From Chalara sp. BL73 (taxonomy: Eukaryota > Ascomycota > Leotiomycetes > Helotiales), in assembly GCA_918026815.1 (NCBI GenBank), contig CAKJVC010000187.1:1-64000 (forward strand): a DNA stretch of 64,000 nucleotides, read 5' to 3'. The notes under the pieces are model-generated. The model saw nothing but the letters and a program-made list of their open reading frames with translations. It searched no databases and was not told the origin of the DNA. The position numbers were made by a program, and so were the translations under genes. Below are positions 22,908 to 35,121 of this stretch, in pieces (position 1 is the stretch's first letter; each line of letters starts with the position of its first letter).

Positions 22908-24724
22908 TTAGCGACTCTTCCACATCCCTTTCAGGCCCTCCAGCCTGCCCTTCAAGCCTATTCCATAACCAATATTTACAACCGCCTTTGTGAAATTATA
23001 ACCCCTTCCAGTTTCCGGGATCGGATAGCGGATCTGCGCAGGTATTGCAGTTCGAATGCCTGCCCATCCCCAGCGATCATCACAGACGGATCTGATATTG
23101 CACAGCCCTCTTAGACCTTCCTCTCCAGCAAACCGTCCATAGCCGCTTCCGCCTACGCCTCCGAAAGGCAATTGCACAGCATAGTAGGCCGCGAAGTCGT
23201 TCACTGCAACCATGCCAGTTTTCAGTTTCTTGACCATGATTCGCATCGCCCAGTCCCAAGAACCAAACACGGAGGCCCCTAAGCCGAAATTTGGGGCATT
23301 GGCCATCGCGACTGCCTCATCTGGCGTGCTAGCTCGCATTACTGTGCATATCGGGCCGAAGCATTCCTCGTTTGCAATGGCCATGTCTTGAGTCACATCC
23401 ACGAGAAGTGTGGGTTGGAAGTAATGCCCGGAACGGTGGATCGGATGATGCAATCTGGATCCTCCAACAAGCAGACGTGCCCCATCTTTCACGGCAAGCT
23501 GGATGAGGTTCTCAAGCCTACCAAAGGAAACATCCGAGATCATAGCGCCTACATCAACTTGTTGGTCTTTGGGAGCATCAAGAATAGAACCGACTCGCAA
23601 TGCACGGACACGGGGTTCCAGCGCTTTCACAATCTGGTCGTATACCTCGGGCAATGCTATGATACGCTCGATGCCGATGCAGTTTTGCCCGGCCGCTTGA
23701 AACGTTCCTCGGAGAAGAATCTCTATAATGCGAGGAAGATCTTTCTTGGCGGAATCGAGAATGATAGCTGCATCTTTACCACCTAGTTCAGCAACGACGG
23801 GAGTGAGTGATTTGGCGGCCGAGGCAGCGACCAATTTTGCAACAGGGCGACTGCCAATGAAGGTGACATGAGAGATAGATGGATGCGACGTCAGGTAACT
23901 CGCAGTCTGAGGCCAGCAAGTTACAGCTTGAACGAGATTAGGATCATGGCCGCAAACATGTAGAGCACCCTTGACTATTAGTGAGAAATACGCTGCGCTC
24001 CACGCAGTGTTCTCGGATGCTTTTACAACTATGCCATTTCCTGCAAAAATTGCCGAGATCATCGGTCCAACGAGATTATGTAGGGGATAGTTCCAAGACA
24101 CCAGGGCAGCTACTACTCCTAAAGGTTCATACTCCACGTGGTTGGCTTTGTATGCCATAAGAAAGTTCGTAGGTCTGCGACTTGGCCGTAGAGCTTTCTC
24201 GCCATGGAGAACAGTCCAGCTTAACTTTTCCACTGTGACCAAGATCTCTCCAAGGGTAGCATCAATCATGGATTTTCCGGAATCAAGGCAAGCAATTCGG
24301 CATATTTCGTCCTGGTTCTTCAGAATAAATGCCTGTATACATCGTAGAACTTGCCGTCGTCGGGAAAAGGTGGTGTATGCCCATTTCTTCTGCGCAACTT
24401 GTGTTTTCTCAATCGCGCGATCGATTCCTTCTGGCGTGATCGGATTTACAAATCCAAGAAATTCCCCAGTGGCTGGAGCGTAGCATTGAATAGCGGTCGT
24501 ACCGCTGGCCTAGTCAAAGATCAGCTTCTTTCTTGCCTCAACTGCATCATTATACCTCCTACCTTTATGGACGGTTTATCAAGTATTTTCTTCTCGTCCG
24601 GTGTGGTGGGTGTTACCAATTCATAATCGATGACAGGCTCTCTTGTGTACCATTCAACCAAGCGAACGGAGTACCAAACCAGAATCGCAACAGATGTAGA
24701 GACTACCACCAGCAGCGTGTACAT
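22908..24724 (-). CDS. Msc7-like membrane-anchored aldehyde dehydrogenase (two exons)
   Basis: NAD(P)-dependent aldehyde dehydrogenase related to yeast Msc7. Minus-strand exons are 24724-24563 and 24509-22908, giving 587 residues. A hydrophobic N-terminal segment (YTLLVVVSTSVAILVWYSV) predicts membrane anchoring. The splice join KPSIK-ASGTTAIQCYAPATG is the conserved entry to the catalytic domain. SWNYPLHNLVGPMISA binds cofactor; the general base is Glu about 295 in VAELGGKDAA and the nucleophile is Cys about 331 in AAGQNCIGIER. NEECFGPICTV and LPFGGVGGSGYGRF are the late family motifs. The stop lies 239 bases from that of the converging regulator gene. Start: the first ATG in the open frame was used; a few upstream in-frame codons lack an ATG, so another 5' exon cannot be excluded. 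Physiological substrate unknown. Confidence 0.9.
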
Positions 24725-25364
24725 CAGTCTCGTACTATACCAATCAGCATATCGTGACTTGCAGGGTACCAAGTGCGCTCACATTTCCTTCTGCGACCAT
24801 CCAGCTAGAAAGCCATCAGGGTTCAAGTGAGCCTCTTCTGGCCTCATTTTGAAAAATCCTTTGGAAGAGCTGCAGTAAACTTAATTGCTGGCAAGGTTCT
24901 ATGTCGGCGTCGTTCCTTCAGCTCAGCATTCGCCTCTATACTGTTCCCGAACGGCAGGACAAGACCAATCGCCAGTGCTTCAAGATACTATTGCCCCTTA
25001 AGGACATAAACTGATGTTCGTTCTTCAGTCCGGAAAATAACCTCAATCCCTGCTAGCGCCGCGGATATGCGGTCCGGTAATCACGGAACGGAAGAAATTT
25101 TCGGCAGGAGCAGGATATATATCCGAACCTTATTTTATGGATTGTTCGAGATCGGCCCTCAAAACGCAAGCAAATGGCAAGTTAAAGTTTCTTGATTTAG
25201 ATTTTACCTCCTTGCATAGCACGTTATGGCTATATTGATCGAGCTAATGATATATTAGGATAGCGCATAGTTAATATTTGCCCAAATCAACGCTACGTCA
25301 TATTGATATGTGCAAAAAACACCATCCCATATGTAATCTGTCCCTAAGAATACACCACATGAAG
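24725..25364. other. Intergenic; promoter of the aldehyde dehydrogenase
   Basis: Contains the 5' region of the aldehyde dehydrogenase and the 3' region of the glycosylase gene, both on minus. No gene seen. Confidence 0.35.
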
Positions 25365-27204
25365 CTATTCATCATCTTCTTCAAGTACTGGTTCCTCCAG
25401 TTCGCTCTCCTCTGTGTCCTCATCTCTCTTGCGCTTCTTTGAGGTACTGGCCGACTTTGCTTTCCTTCCCTTAGGTAGACCATGACCCATTTTTCTCGCT
25501 CCTGTACGGTTGACAAGATGATCGATGGGGCAGATTGTGTTATTCCACTCCTCAGTCCCAGCAGAAGTAGCACCCCTGCAGCGTCCACAGGTTTTGCCAT
25601 GTCGTAAAAAAAGCTGATGCAGAGGGTACTTCAAATGATCGGGTATGCGAACCTCACAATGGCTGAAAGTCTGGTCTCGAGTAGCTGTCGGCGGAACCCA
25701 TCCTAGCCACTTGCAATGACGCCAGACATGTGTGTCCACAGCAAAACTAGGACGTTTCATGCAAAATAGGATCACACAAGAGGCTGTTTTGACACCAATC
25801 CCTGGTAGCTTTGTCATCTCATCCATGGCTTCGTCCGTTGTGAGCTCAAAAACAAAGTCCATAGAAAGTAGGTTCTGGTCTATCTTGGCGATTTCCAAAT
25901 CCTTCTTTGCTAGAGCTTCCTTTGGCTTACCATCTGAAGTGGCTTCAATTTGCCTTTCCTCAATAAGCTTATCCCGACGGCTTGAGTTTTGCTGGTAAAT
26001 GATCTCTAGGATCTCTTTGATTCGCTTTCCCTTCGTTTGTGCAAGACCACCTTTCTCAATTGACTTCACGACTGTGGCCAGATCTGCTTCTCGAACGGCT
26101 TCCCATTTAATGCTTCCTTCCCCCTTACCAGACTCTCGCAAACCAAACGTCTCTCTGAGTCCTAGAAATCATTAGTATGAATCCCAAATAACAGTAGCTC
26201 AGACAATGTTAACCTTTGAGGGACATGTTAGCGTTATTGGCCGTAGTTGATGCGCTTAGAAGTGTTCTGAGTATGGCGTCGAGTAAATCAGGGACTTCGC
26301 CACAGCCTGCAACTTCCATGGATGGAGGTGGAATAACATCGGGTGGCTTAACCTCGCCATGAAGCGCAGACAAAAGCCGTGTGACCTGAAATCTTTATAT
26401 TAGCCAACGTAAGCAAAGCCGCTTCTCATTGACTAGATTAGGTAATGAGTATGAGCGTGTTCAATCAGATAGATAAGTAAAATTTGAACAAGTCTGAGAC
26501 GATTTGTTAAATCATTACGACACGCCTAAACAGCCTTACTGAAGCCGCTTGGCGCTTCAGGTAACTGGATGAACCATGATATATTCAACCTTTTTATAAA
26601 TTGTAAACTCTGACAGTTATCCATAATTACCTAAGCACCCTGGATATAAACACCGCATACATACCTCTTCACAATCCTGCGGGGTTGGCTTTATTTGATT
26701 CGGGAAAGGCGAATCACCTGGAGTTAGTCCATATGGATGCTTCTTCTTCCGGGCAGGCTTTGGGAGGCTCTCAGTGACATTTCTGAGCTCGTTGGCCTTT
26801 TCAACAACATCCTGAGAAGTTTCGACTTTTGGTTTACGGTAGGGACGCTTCTCTTGAGAAGTCATTTCAGGATCCACATCTGTAGCAACAGAAAGATCTA
26901 CACTAATCCCATTCTCCTCAAGAAGGTCACCCTTTTTTCCCATTCCATGAGGAAGAACATCCCATCCACCAGAGACTGGTTCCGGTTTCATCTTTCTCTT
27001 CTGAGAAGCCGCAGCGTGTCTCTTTGCATTAGGAGCACTTTCGTCAATCTCAACTGGCAAAATAGCTTCTTTGTCAGATTTGATCGTTTCTTCCTTGATA
27101 GGGGCAGCTTGAGGAGATGATAAAGTAGCAATAGTAATGATTTCAGCTTCTTGCTTCACCAAAGCTCTAGTAGTAGCCCGAGTAACTCGACCCATTTTCA
27201 TCAT
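25365..27204 (-). CDS. HhH-GPD (endonuclease III-like) DNA glycosylase (three exons)
   Basis: Base-excision repair enzyme of the helix-hairpin-helix/GPD superfamily. Minus-strand exons are 27204-26665, 26385-26214 and 26161-25365, giving 502 residues. A basic disordered N-terminus of about 180 residues (AKRHAAASQKRKMKPEP) suggests nuclear location. The catalytic domain begins near VTRLLSALHGEV and LLDAILRTLLSASTT. The hairpin LPGIGVKTASCVILF near residue 356 has a lysine at the position used by bifunctional glycosylase/lyases, and AVDTHVWRH near 380 has the catalytic aspartate. The expected C-x6-C-x2-C-x5-C iron-sulfur loop is not evident: only KTCGRCRG and a distant NTICPID are present, so the cluster may be absent or altered. 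The tail is acidic/basic (KKRKRDEDTEESELEEP). Intron 1 is long for this window (279 bp). ATG choice at 27204 or 27195 is open. Confidence 0.85.
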
Positions 27205-28984
27205 TCTCCTCTTGCCCAATCAGATTTGAATATCTTAATCACACCGAGGCTCCAGTTGTGGCTTTGGCTGGTCTCTTCGACGACTTTAATCGCTTTTGTC
27301 GTCTTATAGGTAAGTGCGTGATATGCCGTAGGCCGTCGAAAGCACGAGATGTGCAAATATTAATGTTACGAATGAAGATCAGATGTCTCAACCACCAAAG
27401 CAAGTGCTTACAACCTGTACGATAGTCAGAAAATCGGTCTGATAGATCAATCAAGATGGTCTATATATATTTTGAATCACAAGTTATCACTAATTCCTAG
27501 CTGTGCCAGGAGTGACCAAGAGCCGCAATGATCCCAGCTTTAAACCTAGTTCCAAAGAGCTATACAGCTAATTAAGCTTCTTAAGTAACGGTAGAACGAA
27601 ACAACAAGAACTCTCATATATGCATACATGCACTACAGATTTCCATAGATTCCAAAAACCAATGAATGAAAACTTACAACAGGAAAGGTTGTGGAAGACT
27701 GTTTTGAAACTCTTATTTCATTCAGTGCTTCAAGCATATGAGTATATCTTGGAATCAGAATTGTTATGAAGACCGGAGTGATGGCAGATATGCTCCTGGC
27801 TCATAGTCGATCTTATTAAGCAGTAAGTTCAGTTGGAGAGAATAGCAAGCATATGTGAGAATGATATATTTGTGGCGATTTGCTTATCTGGGATTGATGA
27901 GTAGATGTAAGAAGGTGTTGGGTAGTCTCCAATTTTATTGAGTGGACGTCTGGAGGCGTTCTGTGGCGTTCGTATGATTCAGAGAAAACATGCAGATATT
28001 TTGGGCCGCCTATATAGGAAGTTCAGTCTAATTAAGAATAGACAAAGATTGCGTAAAATGGCGAGTAAGAGACCAAGGTGCGTCGTAGTAGAAGGGGTGC
28101 TGAACGAAGACAAGATCAGTGAGTGAATATCACGAGAACTATTGCAGTGGCGACAGATGACTATAATTTTGTAACAAAGTAATAATACAAGTTCTAACTG
28201 TGTGCGGCACTTATTGCCCTGGCGCAGTAAGCCTTTGATTCGTCTGTGTTCTGGATTTTGTTGTTGACGTGGAGTGAAAGGTTAAGGGGAAAGAAGTGAT
28301 GAGGGAAGTGAAGACAGTCCATGACGAATGCGATATGGGTGGAAGGGACTAGGTGCGCACAGGCCTTATGCAGGTCCTGTTCCAGTTGCAGTTCCAGTCC
28401 CGCCAGCCGCATGGGTCGTTCCTACCCGAACCGAATACTCGGAAATTCTCCAGATCATCTCACCGGGAAACACTCTGATGGCCAAGGATTTTCCGAACCA
28501 TGGGAAGGTCTGATCTATGTGTATAAAAGAAATTCTGATACCTGAAAGGACTCTCACACTAGTAAACTACTACTATCTAATGGCATAGAAGAGTCAACAA
28601 TGTATTCTCTAGTGGTACTCCCATACGTCTATATCTATATAGGTCGCAAACATCTCGGAGATAATGGTCATTGGATCGCCTCCGGCTAGGGAAGAAGTTT
28701 TACATAAAGGACTTAGTCACTAATACTTCGAAGGCTTCAGTCACTTCAATCACTTTATTGAAGCAATTACTAACTCCTACGAAGAAAGTTGAAACATAGA
28801 GCTTGATTGAGGCACTAGAGAATCAATAGAAAGAGGTCTTGCTATACATAGCATCAATCGTCGCTAGATATGATGAGAAGCAGCAAAGACTTGTTCTTTA
28901 CGGTTTTTGCGAAACAGGCACCTGTGAATTTGATGCCAAAAACCCAAACCTGCTTTCTCTGACCATTTATAGTTCTTCCTAATA
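27205..28984. other. 1.8 kb AT-rich intergenic region
   Basis: No gene supported. Just upstream of the glycosylase, 27239-27330 on minus encodes a basic stretch (RRQKRLKSSKRPAKATT) that ends in frame before a possible donor and might be a 5' exon of the glycosylase; this is speculative. The rest shows only short, random-looking frames. Confidence 0.35.
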
Positions 28985-30521
28985 TTATAGTATCTTTGAC
29001 TTGAATCCTCCTTTCGCCTCAAAGACTTCTCCAATCGCTTTTCCAGCATGCAGCACATGAAGGTCGTGGTATCTGGGACCCACAAGCGTCAACCCAACGG
29101 GGAGGCCATTTTCTCCTGCAAATCCAGGTAGGTTCATAGCAGGGGCTTGAAGGATCGTCCACATTAAACAGAAAGACTAGAATCGTCAGAAAGACACCTT
29201 CTGAAGAGCGCTTCAACTTACGGCATCCCCTGTATGGTCTATCCCTATAGGCGCTTCATCCACAACACTAGGTGTGATGACAGCATCGTATTTACTTGCG
29301 ATTTCGTCCCACACGGGACGGAGCCTGGCACAGCCATCGTACGCCTCAAGTTGAGCTTTACGAGTCAGCTTCGACTCATTTTCTACATGACAAATTATTT
29401 TTGGATGCATCTTCTCTTTCGCAAGCAAGTAATCTGCATTCCAAAGTTAGTGGCACGTTGACAAAGCACAAACCATTGGTGAATACTCACTGCCCAGGAA
29501 ACTTGTTCTTCCCTCTCCAGCAAGCACATTAGCATGCCATTTCGTGACGTTCTCAAAGCCTTTGGGGAGATCAATATCTTCCACACTTGCACCTTGCTCT
29601 TTTAATAAATCCTGTGCTTTCGCCCACGCTGCCTTGGTACCAAGTCCCGCTTTTGGCCACACGTGAGTCTTGCAGAATGCAATCTTCGCAGTTTTCAATC
29701 CAAAGGGAGAGGTAGAGATTGGCTCATCATCTGAAAGCTGAAATACACTAGCCAGAAGTTGGAGATCTTCAGCAGAGCGGGCGTAGAGACCTAATGTGTC
29801 ACACGTCATCGAGAACTGTGCGAGTCCTTCTCTCGAGATGGCACCCCATGTTGGCTGTTGTACGATCAGGACGCCTAAAGCTGATATAAATAATGAGGCT
29901 TACCTTGAAGGCGTAGATACCATTGAACGATCCCGGGCGAATAGTGCTTCCACCAGTTTGAGTTCCAAGCGCGATAGGGACTTGGTAATCGCCGACGGCA
30001 GCACCTGATCCAGACGACGAACCACCAGGAGTTCTTGTCGGATCATGTGGATTGGTTGACGGACCTCCACCCTCTGCAATTGCTGCAAATTCTGTAGTCG
30101 TTGTCTTACCAAAAATGAGTGCGCCTGCATGACGGAGTGTGATGATGGCGGCGGCATCTATGAGGCCCGCTGGATCATCCCGATAGATATCAGAGTTGTG
30201 CCCAGTTGGCATGGCTGTACAATAATGTTTAGTCATTGAACCCTCAAAATGGGAGATATTGGTTGTACCTTTTGTGAGAATAGTATCTTTCACTCCAATT
30301 GGCAAGCCATGAAGGAGTCCTCTCTTTTCTGGTGGTATCTCGTCCAGCTGCCTTGCTTGTTGGAGGACATATACTGGATCGAGGTATGCCCACGCTTTTA
30401 CCACGGCATCTCTTTCTTCGATGTGTGAAAGTAGAGATTTTGCATAGTCCTCGACTGAGAGATCACCTCTTTTTAGAAGCTGAAGTGCTTGACATGCTGT
30501 AAGACGGTATAAATCGGACAT
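28985..30521 (-). CDS. Amidase-signature hydrolase (five exons)
   Basis: Amidase of the signature family, hydrolysing a C-N amide bond with a Ser-cisSer-Lys triad. Minus-strand exons are 30521-30269, 30214-29904, 29854-29491, 29433-29222 and 29176-28985, giving 443 residues. The catalytic lysine is Lys78 in LPIGVKDT, the central serines lie in TPGGSSSGSGAAVG (about 150-152), and the nucleophile is Ser174 in TQTGGSTIRP. The C-terminus is NLPGFAGENGLPVGLTLVGP. The first intron (54 bp) has no stop, so a long uninterrupted frame appears but would insert 18 residues in the active-site half. Related sequences include glutamyl-tRNA amidotransferase subunit A-like and plant-type amidases; the substrate cannot be told. 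A second, different amidase lies at 55.0-57.1 kb. Confidence 0.88.
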
Positions 30522-31357
30522 GGCTTGACATAGAGGCTGGAGTCTCTCCGAAAGCCAAAAGAGGACGATGAAAAAGAGAGGATTATGTTATTCCTTTTTT
30601 CACTTATTTAGCCCAGGTATATAAAATCGATCAAGAAGTATAGAAGACAGATCTATCAGAAGTTAAACCCATGCGTTCCCCACTCTCGGCGGTGCGACGG
30701 AGCAGCACGACTCATTTGAAGCATAGTAGCTATTAGGAATATCACCATGCAGAAAGCGTCGAAATGAAAGAGTGGTAGGCCAGATTCTGTGTTCTCATAA
30801 CAACTCCTGAGGCTTCCAGGAATACTTTGGCCAATCCTAGGGGCGATTGCTTGAATTGATGTCCGCGCTTCACTATATTCACCATATAATATCGACCAGT
30901 GACGACTCGAATAGTTTCAATACTCGAAAATCCTCCAATAATAGTATACTGGCACGTATTTGAGCTCAGCAGCTGTGGTTCGCTGAAAAGCCGCTAGGTG
31001 GCTTCTTCTCCAACTTGTATCGATTTCAACCAAAATGTGATGGTCTCTTCCTATCCAAATGAGGCTAGTGAGTGATTTTGTTTTGTAAGAAAGGTTGAAA
31101 GCACAAGCAAGAGTTCAGGTTAGAAGATATAGTCCAATGAGAATAACATGGCACTACATGAGCAATAGCTTATCAAAGCTGGAGGGCACTCATAAGCTCA
31201 GATCTGAATAACGGACTAGAAAACATGCTGTGTGCACCGCGAGATACATAAAATTTTATCTAGCACTTAGTCTATGAACTTGATACATGATGCCACACGA
31301 GCCCCACAAGTGCGATGTGATACCGAACGCCAGAAATATATAGCCCATACATTTTAT
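30522..31357. other. Intergenic between two minus-strand genes
   Basis: Contains the amidase promoter and the 3' region of the purine gene. No gene seen. Confidence 0.35.
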
Positions 31358-33118
31358 CTATTCACGTGGCTCATCGGCCCAATTATGTAAACTGATGTCC
31401 TTCCGATCCCTTACAGATGGGGACTCTGCTTCTTCTCTTTCGCGTTTACGTCTTGTATGGCTTTTTGCATCCCCAATGGCAGGCTTGCCATTTGTCTCAG
31501 GGACCACTCGGCCACTAGCATCCACAACAGCACCATGCTTGATGAGCTCTAGCTCTTGCTCGCCAGCCAGGCCATGCAACACAGCCTCTTTGGCACTCTC
31601 CAGAACCTTCTGCTTTCTGCTCTCCCCACGAATGCGTTCGAGATGATCGAAATAATCATCGCGGACAGGTGTGACGTACTTCCCACAGAAGACTCCGACT
31701 TCGAATTCTTGTGTCTTCGGATCTCGAGGTGAAAGCACCGCACAAGCTGCTTTTAGATCATCAAGTGACTGAAAGACAACCTCATCGGCACCAATGTGCT
31801 TTGCGATCCCAAACCTGTCTCTATTATGTGCTACAAGCTCGTGAGGCGATGCTAGGTCTATGCCATAAATGTGTGGATGGGTGATCGGCGGAGAGCACGA
31901 CGCAACGATGACCTTTTTTGCACCAGCTTCTCTGGCCATACTGACAATTTCTCTGCTCGTTGTCCCACGGACAATGCTGTCGTCAATAAGTAAGACCGTT
32001 CGGCCAGCAAATTCGGTGTCTATAGTACTAAGCTTTCTTCGTACAGACTTCTGGCGAGCTGATTGACCTGGCATGATGAACGTTCGGAAAACATAACGAT
32101 TTTTCACGAAGGCGTGAGAGATAGGGATCTTCAAACGTTCAGCTACAGTAGCTGCCGACGTATTTGCCGTTTCAGGAAGGGGAATGACAACGTCAATGGT
32201 TCTGACCAGTTCAGGATCAAGAAGCTCAACAATTTTGTCTGCCAATCTATATCCCATATTCAATCGACTCCGGTGCACGCTGATGCCATCAATGATAGTA
32301 TCTGGTCGAGCGAAATATACATATTCGAAAATATCAGGGGAATAAGCTAGCTGAGTTGCGACTTGACGGAAAACGGGTTTTTTGCCCTTCTCAATGAAAA
32401 CAGCTTGTCCTGGAAGAATGTCAACGAAGTTTTCAAAGCCAAGCTGACGCAATGCGATCGACTCGGATGCCATCATATAGTCTACGGCCCCTTCCATCGT
32501 GCCAGAAGGCCGAGAACCCAGAATCAATGGACGAATCCCGTAACAATCGCGGAAACCAAGTATACCAAATCCAGCTATCATTGCGGTGCAAGCCCACGCG
32601 CCTTTGCATCGTTCATACATTCTTTGTAAGCTGTTGAAGATATCTTCCTCATCAATACGGCGCTTTCCAGTCTCGTTGAGTTCACTTGCAAAGATATTCA
32701 GCATCACCTCGCTGTCGCTATCTGTGTTGACATGTCGATGCGCTTCCACATCAAGGTACTTCCGAAGCTCGTCCGCGTTGATCAAATTACCGTTATGGGC
32801 GAGAGTTATCCCATACGGACTGTTGACGTAGAAGGGTTGAGCTTCCGCACTGGCACTGCTACCGGCAGTAGGGTATCTTAAATGGCCTAGGCCCATAAAG
32901 CCTGGAAGATCTTGGACGCGTGATCCATCATGGAAGACCTTGGCAGCCATCCCATTACCCTTACACTGATAGATCCTTCCGCCTGCAGAAGTGGCAATAC
33001 CGCATGCATCTTGCCCTCGATGCTGGAGATAGTATAGAGCATCGTGCAGGTCGGCTGCTGCAAAAGTGGAAGTGAGGTCGTGGATATCACCAAGGATGAG
33101 GCCGAGGATACCGCACAT
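31358..33118 (-). CDS. ADE4: Amidophosphoribosyltransferase (single exon)
   Basis: First committed enzyme of purine synthesis: moves the glutamine amide nitrogen to PRPP to make 5-phosphoribosylamine, in the cytosol. One uninterrupted frame of 586 residues. It starts [11 protein letters not shown], with Cys2 as the N-terminal nucleophile after Met removal. The glutaminase domain shows [25 protein letters not shown] and [13 protein letters not shown]. The phosphoribosyltransferase domain contains [17 protein letters not shown], the PRPP-binding loop. [12 protein letters not shown] is also a family motif. About 75 residues of charged tail ([15 protein letters not shown]) follow, as in other filamentous fungi. 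The lack of introns stands out in this intron-rich window but is not unusual for this gene. Confidence 0.96.
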   Translation of the reverse strand: MCGILGLILGDIHDLTSTFAAADLHDALYYLQHRGQDACGIATSAGGRIYQCKGNGMAAKVFHDGSRVQDLPGFMGLGHLRYPTAGSSASAEAQPFYVNSPYGITLAHNGNLINADELRKYLDVEAHRHVNTDSDSEVMLNIFASELNETGKRRIDEEDIFNSLQRMYERCKGAWACTAMIAGFGILGFRDCYGIRPLILGSRPSGTMEGAVDYMMASESIALRQLGFENFVDILPGQAVFIEKGKKPVFRQVATQLAYSPDIFEYVYFARPDTIIDGISVHRSRLNMGYRLADKIVELLDPELVRTIDVVIPLPETANTSAATVAERLKIPISHAFVKNRYVFRTFIMPGQSARQKSVRRKLSTIDTEFAGRTVLLIDDSIVRGTTSREIVSMAREAGAKKVIVASCSPPITHPHIYGIDLASPHELVAHNRDRFGIAKHIGADEVVFQSLDDLKAACAVLSPRDPKTQEFEVGVFCGKYVTPVRDDYFDHLERIRGESRKQKVLESAKEAVLHGLAGEQELELIKHGAVVDASGRVVPETNGKPAIGDAKSHTRRKREREEAESPSVRDRKDISLHNWADEPRE

Positions 33119-35121
33119 CTTTACTAGACTCCTATCGCCTTGAGTGAGGTTAGTCGGTGAATAACAAGCAGTAACACATTTATTGTAGGACAGGCATTAT
33201 TCAGATAGGATTTGTTCTCCGCAGAATTTGCTCAGCAGTCTAACACTTTATTTATTTTTCATCATCATAACAAGGAAGATGGAATTGAGCGAAAGGACCG
33301 AAAAACTGACCAAAAACAGCTTCTGAATCATTAAAGAAACCTCTAGTCTAGTATTTTTCTAGCCACAGATTGCAGGACAGATTGAGGCCGTTGGAGGGGC
33401 AAAGACCATAAGGCAGGAGGTGGTGAGAAGAATAGCTTATTGCTCCCAAATGTTGGTTGTTCAATCTGGTAGATTATAGACTGTTATCGATTCTATAGCC
33501 ACTCGTTCAGGCTGTAAGCTCAAGGCACTTCTAGGCCGAGTTGGTTGATACATCTTTTCAGATTTAGTAGGAGATCCCCCACTCCCAAAATTTCGAGCTT
33601 AAATTCTTTTACGCGTGTAAGTCACATCTAGGTTGCCGTACTTGTCGCGGCTAACCAAATGTAGGCTAACCGCACTTGGCAATTTCAAAACAACATGGTG
33701 GGAGAAGTTATTGTACCTTGTCTATTTTTGCTCATAGAATTTAGATATGTGGAAGAAACATGCCTCTTGGACAAGCCATGTTATAGCACTTCTCTATCAT
33801 GTCAGTCTCTTATTCCAGAATGTATTACTTTAAAAGTCCAATTACTATTTGATCTAATCCATATCAACTAGTTTTCTCACTCCTAGCCAGAAAAATCACA
33901 AGTTTGAATGCAACCTATTTTAATTAAAGCAGTATTTGAAAAACCTTTGCATATATGTCAAAAATATGTGTGGCTCTGACAAAGGACAAAGTCAAGGAGT
34001 TATCTCTCAATGAACCAAACCACAAACACCATGGATACGATCGTCTACTACATTGTTAGAGCAACTGGGAAGGAGGTAGGTGTAAGAAAATGGTAAATCG
34101 CCACCACTGCTACCAAGGTAATCTGCCTCTATATTGCATGGGCTCCAAGTTATTACATGTTTATCTGCTTGGAAGTTTAATTTGATGTCTTGAGCGCATT
34201 TATGGCCTTAGCATAGTTATTATGAAAGTCGTATGCCAACGGGGAAAATCTATAGTGTTGCATGGTAACCTAGCATAAGTCAGATGTTCGAACTGGGGAA
34301 AACAAAAAATTACGCATTTGGAGCGGCGGATTTCTTTTTAGTATGGTTCTAGGCCGGGGACCTTGCAATTGCTGTTGTGACTTAGCTTAATCGCGCTTCA
34401 AGCCTTGAACGTGGAAAACTTTGGGTCATGAATAACTAGTAAAGCCACGCCTCCGTTCTTTAACTATTTGATTAGAACCAAACTGACCCTGAGCATAGTG
34501 TACATAGTTTTCAGGTCTCAGCGGTCTCAGCTTTCCGAGGATAGTTGATATGCTTTCCAGAAAGGTCGCAGAAGTCGAGAACAGGTTTTTTTCTGCTTAT
34601 CATAAGTTGGACATTGAGAAGATATCTTGTTTAGTATTATATGGATCTGGAAAGCGTATACTAAGACTATCTTTATATGAGGTTCTTATAAATTCTCGGC
34701 ATCTGCAATAAATTACAAAGGTTGACCTGAGCCTCACACTTAGTCTCTTTCTGACTGTTTAGCGGTTCCTGCAGCCACCCATATATATGAAGCAGGACGC
34801 TCTGTTAGTATTCTTAAGTGAGAATTCTTTCTGGCCATCTTGCTAATCGTCTACAGGCATAGTCGAACTGGTCCTGCGAGAGTTTGAGACAAGCATATGA
34901 AGAACTGACTACAAAGCTTATAGTTCGCCATGGGCCAGCATTACCAAAGCTCTGGACAAAGGCTCCTGACAGATATACCCAGGGAAGACGCTCCTTACAG
35001 CTGACAGCACTTCAGCTTCTATACCGTAGTATTGGCTTCAACTCTAACTCCTTCGCATAGCAGATCGTCGATCAACTTCCTCACATATTCTTCGTGCCTT
35101 AACTTTCCTGCTTTAAGAGCC
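33119..35121. other. 2.0 kb AT-rich region between ADE4 and the methyltransferase gene
   Basis: Divergent promoters of ADE4 and the RID-type gene. No frame over about 60 codons outside the first exon of the latter, no repeat or transposon signature seen. It is the largest feature-free stretch in the window. Confidence 0.4.

Noticed and set aside
29799..30521. Uninterrupted 240-codon frame at the amidase start
   Set aside because: It reads through a 54-bp stop-free intron and then past the next donor; the spliced form gives the family sequence.
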